This document shows, piece after piece, positions 24,424 to 28,647 of a DNA stretch of 28,647 bases (its first letter is position 1; each line of letters opens with the position of its first letter). Position numbers and translations under genes: made by a program. Under the pieces are notes generated by a model. It worked only from the letters and a program-made list of their open reading frames with translations, was not told where the DNA came from and searched no databases. This DNA is from an uncultured Bacilli bacterium (GTDB lineage: Bacteria > Bacillota_I > Bacilli_A > RF39 > UBA660): assembly GCA_934095865.1 (NCBI GenBank), contig CAKOKU010000013.1:1-28647 (forward strand), read 5' to 3'.

Positions 24424-24448
24424 TATTCCAAATAAAATTGGTAGAATA
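24424..24448 (+). promoter_or_regulatory. Imperfect palindrome, possible operator of the XRE gene
   Basis: TATTCCAA (24424-24431), 6 bases, TTGG-TA-GAATA (24438-24448): the arms are inverted repeats with a 2-base insert. It overlaps a TAGAAT that could be the -10 of the downstream regulator, 46 bases before its ATG, so autorepression is plausible. The rest of the 342-base gap (24152-24493) is AT-rich and shows only an A/T inverted repeat (24242-24250 with 24279-24287). Confidence 0.35.
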
Positions 24449-24493
24449 TTTGTCATGAAAAAGCTAAAGTTAAAGTAGAAAGGAGAATTTGTT

Positions 24494-25069
24494 ATGTTAG
24501 GAGAAAAAATTATTAATGAACGAAAAAATCATAAATTAAGTCAAGAAGAGTTTGCTGAGATGGTTGGCGTTACAAGACAAACAATATCTAATTGGGAACT
24601 TAATGAAACTAGTCCAGATTTAAAACAAGCTCAAAAGTTGTCTGATATTTTCAATATTAGTATGGATGAATTGATTGGTAGAAAAAATGTACTTTTAGAA
24701 AAAGTGGATAAAACAGAAAGTAATTCAAATCTTATTATTAAATTAATTAAAATTCTAGGAATTACCTTAGGAACACTTATTTTTATTTTGTTGTGTGTCG
24801 TTTGTATTTATCTTTTTACAATTAATTATTATAAAAGTGAACTAACAGCCAGTGGTGAAGGTAGAATTTGTTATTATAATGGAAAAATAAGTAATTATGT
24901 TATTATGAAAAATAATGCTGATGGTAGTCTTTCTTTTGATATAGAAGATTTAAGTATAGTAAACGAATTTAATCTTTCTAATGTTAAAACAGGTGAGCCA
25001 AAAGAGATATTGGATAAGATAGTTGTCTACATTCAAGATAATGGCGGCGTATGTTTAGATGAAAATTAA
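24494..25069 (+). CDS. Membrane-bound XRE-family transcriptional regulator
   Basis: 191 aa. Residues 1-61 are a Cro/C1-type helix-turn-helix (LGEKIINERKNHKLSQEEFAEMVG, then VTRQTISNWELNETSPDLKQAQKLSDIFNISMDELIG). A linker is followed by one strongly hydrophobic segment (about 79-106) and a C-terminal domain of about 80 residues (SGEGRICYYNGKISNYVIMKN) that would sit outside the cell. The layout suggests a one-component sensor that ties an external or envelope signal to DNA binding. AAAGGAGA lies 8 bases before ATG 24494. It is a single-gene unit closed by a terminator; its target is not evident. Confidence 0.85.
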   Translation: MLGEKIINERKNHKLSQEEFAEMVGVTRQTISNWELNETSPDLKQAQKLSDIFNISMDELIGRKNVLLEKVDKTESNSNLIIKLIKILGITLGTLIFILLCVVCIYLFTINYYKSELTASGEGRICYYNGKISNYVIMKNNADGSLSFDIEDLSIVNEFNLSNVKTGEPKEILDKIVVYIQDNGGVCLDEN

Positions 25070-25073
25070 TAAA

Positions 25074-25101
25074 AAAAGAAATCTAAGTTAGTGATTTCTT
25101 T
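25074..25101 (+). terminator. Terminator after the XRE regulator
   Basis: AAAAGAAATC (25074-25083) pairs with GATTTCTTTT (25093-25102), ten pairs with a 9-base loop. Confidence 0.7.
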
Positions 25102-25136
25102 TATTATTGTATTAGTTTTTAACTTTTATAACGCAT

Positions 25137-25173
25137 AAAAAAATTACCGCGACATATATAACACGCAGTAATT
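25137..25173 (-). terminator. Terminator of the tRNA-Gly transcript (minus strand)
   Basis: AATTACCGCG (25142-25151) pairs with CGCAGTAATT (25164-25173), ten pairs with one G-U. The A-run 25137-25143 gives a T-run on the minus strand, so this stops leftward transcription about 54 bases after the tRNA. Confidence 0.8.
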
Positions 25174-25226
25174 TTTGCAGTAATTTATATCAAATATAGC
25201 TCATTTTGGACTATAAATACACCATT

Positions 25227-25300
25227 TGGAGCAGGCAACGGGAATCGGACCCGCATCCTAAGCTTGGGAAGCTCATATTCTACCACTAAACTATGCCTGC
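25227..25300 (-). tRNA. tRNA-Gly, anticodon CCC
   Basis: 74-nt cloverleaf on the minus strand with CCA encoded. Acceptor GCAGGCA pairs with TGCCTGC, discriminator T. The anticodon arm is TGAGC-TTCCCAA-GCTTA, which places CCC at positions 34-36, reading GGG. The T-arm is GCGGG-TCCGATT-CCCGT: position 55 is C where almost all elongator tRNAs have T. The D-loop keeps the GG pair. A CCC-anticodon glycine tRNA is uncommon in AT-rich genomes. Confidence 0.85.
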
Positions 25301-25319
25301 ATTAACTTATCACATATTA

Positions 25320-25348
25320 ATTATACGCATTTTAAATTGGTAATGCAA
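25320..25348 (-). promoter_or_regulatory. Sigma-A promoter of tRNA-Gly
   Basis: On the minus strand TTGCAT (25348-25343), a 17-base spacer and a perfect TATAAT (25325-25320), 19 bases upstream of the tRNA 5' end. Confidence 0.75.
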
Positions 25349-25558
25349 TAATTTTATATTAACTACCCGTTTTAATGAGAAACATTTTAAAATATAATTA
25401 ATGTATAGTTGGCATAATTATGATAATAGTTTATTGCTATTAGTAATTTTAAATGTTACTATTTAACTGAGAGATTGAGTTATAAGACTATGGAATTGTA
25501 AAGTGAAAAAATTTAAAGTTAGATAAATTTTATTTAATCAGGGAAGAGGTATGTATAT

Positions 25559-26653
25559 ATGAATTTTATAAACAAAATGACAAAACTTATAGATAAATAT
25601 AAATTAGGAATATTGTCAGTGTTTTTGTCTTTAGTACTAGTTAGTGGAATATTTGGAATGTCATTTTTTCTTTTTTATAATAATAATTTAAGGAAATATG
25701 AAGAGAAAAATTATAATTTTAAGATTTATAGTGCATATCTTTCTAAAAAAGATACTATTTTGTATTCTAAATTGAAAGAAAGTAAATATATTGTTGATAC
25801 TTTTTATTCTGAGGAATATAAAGGCTTAGTTAGATTTAATGATAGTGATAGCTTTTACTTAAATGGTACAATTTCTAATAATATTCAGGTTATTAAAGGA
25901 CGTAGTTTTGATGAATCTTCTAGTGATGAAATTGTTTGTCCAACTAATTTTAGTAACAATATTGAAGAATTTTTTGAGGGAAAGACGGATAATATTGAAC
26001 AGTATCTTGGTCAAGAAATAACTTTTACAGATTTAAATAATGAAGAATTAAAAATGAAATTAGTTGGTGTTGTTGATGCTACTGATGGATTTTATGAGCC
26101 AAATGAATGTTTTACATCACATAAAGCGGTAAGAAAAATTAATGAATCTTCTAATGAAATTCCAAGTAGTGATGAATCTACTAATTTGTATATTCAGATT
26201 GATGATAATAAGAATTTAGAGCAATTAAAGAATGATTTTCCTTCATTGGATTTCTCGGTTGTTGCGGCTGGAGATAAAGATGTTAGAAATCTTGTTTGCG
26301 GTGTAGTATTATTTATTTATATTATAAATTTCTTTTTGCTTTTTAAAATTGTTAGCAATATTTCCAAGGAAGTTAAAAAAACGAACAACTTAAAAGAAAT
26401 GGTTAATAATTGTTTAAAAATCGAATTAAAACCAATGGCTATTAGCTGCGTATTTGGCGTTTTAGGTTCGGTTTTTATTGGCAGTTTTCTGATATCTAAA
26501 ATAATTCCTAGCGTTTATTTATTTTACAATAGTAGTATTAAAATTGCTTGGTCATCAATTGTACTTAATATAATATTAATTAGTATAATAATAATTATGA
26601 TTAATATTTACTATATATGTGATAGAAAGATTAAGAAAGATGAAGAAAATTAA
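25559..26653 (+). CDS. FtsX/MacB-like ABC permease without nearby ATPase
   Basis: 364 aa membrane protein with the topology of MacB/FtsX-type permeases: one N-terminal membrane segment (about 16-40), a large extracytoplasmic domain (about 45-240, rich in Ser, Asn and acidic residues), then three membrane segments (about 243-265, 288-312 and 325-352). The middle domain would be the periplasmic-core equivalent. Such permeases need an ATPase partner, and none is encoded near. The start is ATG 25559 with GGGAAGAGG nine bases upstream; the ATG at 25551 is out of frame and closes at once. It overlaps the VanZ-like gene by 14 bases. The 258-base gap before it holds only the tRNA promoter and a weak inverted repeat (25441-25461). 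Confidence 0.65.
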   Translation: MNFINKMTKLIDKYKLGILSVFLSLVLVSGIFGMSFFLFYNNNLRKYEEKNYNFKIYSAYLSKKDTILYSKLKESKYIVDTFYSEEYKGLVRFNDSDSFYLNGTISNNIQVIKGRSFDESSSDEIVCPTNFSNNIEEFFEGKTDNIEQYLGQEITFTDLNNEELKMKLVGVVDATDGFYEPNECFTSHKAVRKINESSNEIPSSDESTNLYIQIDDNKNLEQLKNDFPSLDFSVVAAGDKDVRNLVCGVVLFIYIINFFLLFKIVSNISKEVKKTNNLKEMVNNCLKIELKPMAISCVFGVLGSVFIGSFLISKIIPSVYLFYNSSIKIAWSSIVLNIILISIIIIMINIYYICDRKIKKDEEN

Positions 26654-27281
26654 TTTATTTACTAAATTGTTTGAGTTAACTTTAGTTTTGCTATTGATTT
26701 ATATTTTAGAAATCGTGATTTTTCGTTGGCAACCAAATATAAAAATATTCATTGCTTTAACGGTTATTGTTTGCTTAAGTGTTTATTTAAAAAATTATTT
26801 TTTAGTAAAAGAGGTTAAAGATAATTCTAATATAAGCGGGATGTTTTTATTTTACACAGTAATTTATTTTCTTACTTTATTGTTAGTAACTAGTGTTTTT
26901 AGGGGTCAAAACGTTACTATTAAACCAAATAATAATACAATTAATTTGCTTCTTGCTTACTTGTTACCAAGAATTAAAAAAAGTATCAATATGCCAATGG
27001 CGATTGCTATAATATTAGCCTTATCATCAATACTTGAGTGTTGTCAATTTATATTTGGAATTGGGGGTCTGGATATAGACGACATTATTTTGAATACTTT
27101 TGGTGCTGCTATTTTGTATCCATTATTAAATAAAAGTAAAGTTGCAAAAATAATAGATAAATTTTTTCTTTTTAAAACTGAAACTTTTTCTTTTATGGAT
27201 TATTTATTGGCATTTATAGTAATTGTAGCAATGGTTTTGTTATTTATAAATTTAATACTTTCGTATTGGCAGCTTAATTAA
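26640..27281 (+). CDS. VanZ-like family membrane protein
   Basis: 213 aa protein with about five or six membrane segments. The stretch SSILECCQFIFGIGGLDIDDIILNTFGAAILY matches the VanZ family signature (Glu, Gln, then D-I-D-D..LNT.G). VanZ proteins give low-level teicoplanin resistance in enterococci, but most family members have unknown envelope roles. ATG 26640 is preferred, with AAGAAAG just before it; the longer GTG at 26619 in frame would add seven residues inside the permease gene. Its overlap with the permease suggests they are made together. Confidence 0.78.
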   Translation: MKKINLFTKLFELTLVLLLIYILEIVIFRWQPNIKIFIALTVIVCLSVYLKNYFLVKEVKDNSNISGMFLFYTVIYFLTLLLVTSVFRGQNVTIKPNNNTINLLLAYLLPRIKKSINMPMAIAIILALSSILECCQFIFGIGGLDIDDIILNTFGAAILYPLLNKSKVAKIIDKFFLFKTETFSFMDYLLAFIVIVAMVLLFINLILSYWQLN

Positions 27282-27286
27282 AGTAT

Positions 27287-27357
27287 ATTTAGATTGTAAA
27301 TTGACCAATAATTTATGTTATTTTCCTTAAAAATTATTGCTATATAGATTTTGCAAT
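27287..27357. terminator. Nested inverted repeats between convergent genes
   Basis: AGATTGTAAA (about 27290-27299) pairs with TTTGCAATCT across a long loop, within which AATAATTT pairs with AAATTATT. It ends in CTTTT, and lies between the VanZ-like gene and the minus-strand membrane protein gene, so it may stop transcription from one or both sides. Confidence 0.55.
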
Positions 27358-27360
27358 CTT

Positions 27361-27792
27361 TTAGAAAACCTTACTTAATAAATTATAGATTAGTGGTACT
27401 ATACGATCACTTGAAAAATAAATAAGAGTCATATAACTTAGATAGAAAAGATAAAAGCTAGAATTGACCATTATATCATCAATGTTTTTAGTTCTTAAGT
27501 AATAATCAATAAAACTTATTAAATATATAAAAATAGTGGTGATGATAAATAGGGGAATTAGTGCTATAAGGAGAATTAAAATTATGGTGTAAGTATTATA
27601 AGAAGAAGCATTGGAAAAATAATAAATACTAACTGGTATTAGAGAAATAAAAGTGCTTAAAAAGTATTTTTTATTTTTGACTAATTCATGAATTTTAAGA
27701 CTAAAAGGGGTAAATAAAGTTATTGGCGTGGCAATCATTTCACATTTTATAGCCCAGAAAAAGAAGAAAAATAAATGAATTAAGATTATCAT
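27361..27792 (-). CDS. Small integral membrane protein of unknown function
   Basis: 143 aa, four predicted membrane segments (about 1-25, 40-60, 70-100 and 110-140) with short charged loops (KIHELVKNKKYF; DYYLRTKNIDD). No family recognised. The start is the ATG at 27792-27790, since AGAGGTGA (27808-27801) lies 8 bases before it; a GTG upstream in frame falls inside that ribosome binding site. It faces the VanZ-like gene tail to tail. Codon use is like its neighbours. Confidence 0.7.
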   Translation of the reverse strand: MIILIHLFFFFFWAIKCEMIATPITLFTPFSLKIHELVKNKKYFLSTFISLIPVSIYYFSNASSYNTYTIILILLIALIPLFIITTIFIYLISFIDYYLRTKNIDDIMVNSSFYLFYLSYMTLIYFSSDRIVPLIYNLLSKVF

Positions 27793-27915
27793 ATTGTTTA
27801 TCACCTCTATGTTGATAATACCATAAAATATAGTAGGTGGATAGAAGATAGTATTTTTTATAGATTTATTCCTTTTATAAAGCTCTGTAAATTGGCGAAA
27901 TTCATAATATCACAA

Positions 27916-27944
27916 TTGACAATTATCTACTAATAGTGTAAAAT
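27916..27944 (+). promoter_or_regulatory. Sigma-A promoter of tRNA-Cys
   Basis: Perfect TTGACA (27916-27921), a 17-base spacer and TAAAAT (27939-27944), 45 bases before the tRNA. This is the best-matching sigma-A promoter in the window. Confidence 0.88.
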
Positions 27945-27988
27945 TTAATACGTGTGAAGGATTTCACATACCAATATTTTTACAAAAT

Positions 27989-28062
27989 GGGGCTTTAGCC
28001 AAGTGGTAAGGCACGGGACTGCAACTCCCCCATCACCAGTTCAAATCTGGTAGGCCCCTCCA
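27989..28062 (+). tRNA. tRNA-Cys, anticodon GCA
   Basis: 74-nt cloverleaf with CCA encoded. Acceptor GGGGCTT pairs with AGGCCCC, discriminator T. The anticodon arm CGGGA-CTGCAAC-TCCCC places GCA at 34-36; the outermost pair 27-43 is a C-C mismatch. The T-arm ACCAG-TTCAAAT-CTGGT is normal. Confidence 0.93.
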
Positions 28063-28073
28063 AATTGTAATGA

Positions 28074-28097
28074 GAAGAAGCTTTGCCTTCTTTTTTT
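28074..28097 (+). terminator. Terminator after tRNA-Cys
   Basis: AAGAAG (28075-28080) pairs with CTTCTT (28087-28092) over CTTTGC, followed by T to 28097. Confidence 0.8.
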
Positions 28098-28213
28098 GCG
28101 TTTTAATATATAATTTATATTTAAAAAATAAAGAGCCTGTAAACTTTAAGCAAACTCGAATGCAATTATTTCCTTTTTTTATTATTTATGATATTCTTTA
28201 ATAGAGGTAAGAT

Positions 28214-28647
28214 ATGAAATATAAATGTAAAAATTGTGGTTATGTTTATGATGAAAATGTTAAAGAAATAGAGTTTTCTAAACTTTCTAGCGACTATAAA
28301 TGTCCATTTTGTGAAAGCGGCATCGAAGCTTTTGAAATATATGAAGATAGTGTAAAAAAATATGACAAAGTTATAAAAATCGAAGCATCTAATCCCTCTT
28401 TATCATTTATTCCTGAAAAGTGTACTAATTGTGGTATGTGTAAAAGAGTTTGTGAAAATATAGTTGGTATTAAATATGATGATAACAAAGTTAAACGACC
28501 AGTATGTATTAATTGCGGTCAATGTATTATTAATTGTCCAACTTCAAGTTTAGTTACTAAATATGATTATTTAAAAGTTATAGAATATTTAAAAAAGAAA
28601 GATACGATTGTAACTATTTCGGTAGCACCAGCCATTAGGGTTTCAAT
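28214..28647 (+). CDS. [FeFe]-hydrogenase-like iron-sulfur protein, 3' end outside window
   Basis: First 144 residues only. Residues 1-35 are a rubredoxin-like metal site (KCKNC at 5-8, KCPFC at 30-33, closer together than in rubredoxin). Then two [4Fe-4S] ferredoxin motifs, CTNCGMCKRVC (70-80) and CINCGQCIINCP (98-109), and near residue 134 TISVAPAIRVS, which resembles the start of the catalytic H-cluster domain of [FeFe] hydrogenases (APAVR). The H-cluster cysteines would lie downstream and are not visible, so a hydrogen-sensing or reducing role is inferred. AGAGGTAAG precedes ATG 28214. The gene points to anaerobic metabolism. Confidence 0.8.
   Translation, partial: MKYKCKNCGYVYDENVKEIEFSKLSSDYKCPFCESGIEAFEIYEDSVKKYDKVIKIEASNPSLSFIPEKCTNCGMCKRVCENIVGIKYDDNKVKRPVCINCGQCIINCPTSSLVTKYDYLKVIEYLKKKDTIVTISVAPAIRVS

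Noticed and set aside
28294..28488. Minus-strand frame under the hydrogenase-like gene
   Set aside because: The plus-strand frame has conserved Cys motifs; the minus frame is a shadow.
1..28647. TGA read as Trp (mycoplasma code)
   Set aside because: TGG is used for conserved Trp, and TGA ends mntP at the family length followed by a terminator.
1..28647. CRISPR arrays, transposases, prophage or integrase genes
   Set aside because: No regularly spaced repeats and no such protein families were seen.

Overview
The window is very AT-rich (roughly 30% GC by eye), uses TGG for Trp and TGA as a real stop (for example mntP), has Gram-positive Shine-Dalgarno sequences (AGGAGG-like) and carries endospore genes. 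It looks like a low-GC, endospore-forming member of the Bacillota, probably an uncultured gut-type Bacilli or Erysipelotrichia-like lineage. The exact taxon cannot be fixed from the sequence alone. Translation table 11 fits throughout.

Left part (1-7800), sporulation core. A 5'-truncated dacF-type D,D-carboxypeptidase is followed by the Mn efflux pump mntP, a very large pilin-like surface protein, a forespore sigma factor gene (best read as sigF) split by a +1 frameshift at CCC TAG, then spoVAC-spoVAD-spoVAE, then spoIIGA-sigE. This is the Bacillus order dacF-[spoIIAA-spoIIAB]-sigF-spoVA fused to spoIIGA-sigE. The anti-sigma and anti-anti-sigma genes spoIIAA and spoIIAB are absent between dacF and sigF. 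Perfect Spo0A boxes precede sigF and spoIIGA, a sigma-G-type promoter precedes spoVAC, and the last two promoters lie inside terminator-like hairpins that also cover the ribosome binding sites.

Middle part (7800-17800). Two tandem paralogous SAM-dependent BtaA/DUF3419-like enzymes, an ABC exporter, a DUF2207-type membrane protein, a convergent PlsC-like acyltransferase, and lysS with a clean sigma-A promoter. Then comes a spoVID-ysxE pair (spore coat morphogenesis) behind a sigma-E-like promoter, matching the sigE gene upstream.

Envelope operon (18000-22700). A dockerin-bearing cell-wall glucosaminidase whose domain halves appear circularly permuted, a membrane-anchored beta-sandwich/cadherin-like protein, and a TagO/WecA-type glycosyl-phosphate transferase with an Asp-to-Asn change in its MGD motif.

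Right part (22700-28647). Single, mostly independently transcribed genes: a small anchored protein, a dCMP deaminase, a membrane-bound XRE regulator, an unusual tRNA-Gly(CCC) on the minus strand, an FtsX/MacB-like permease overlapping a VanZ-like gene, a small membrane protein on the minus strand, tRNA-Cys(GCA), and the start of an [FeFe]-hydrogenase-like protein cut by the window end. No CRISPR array, transposase or prophage was seen.
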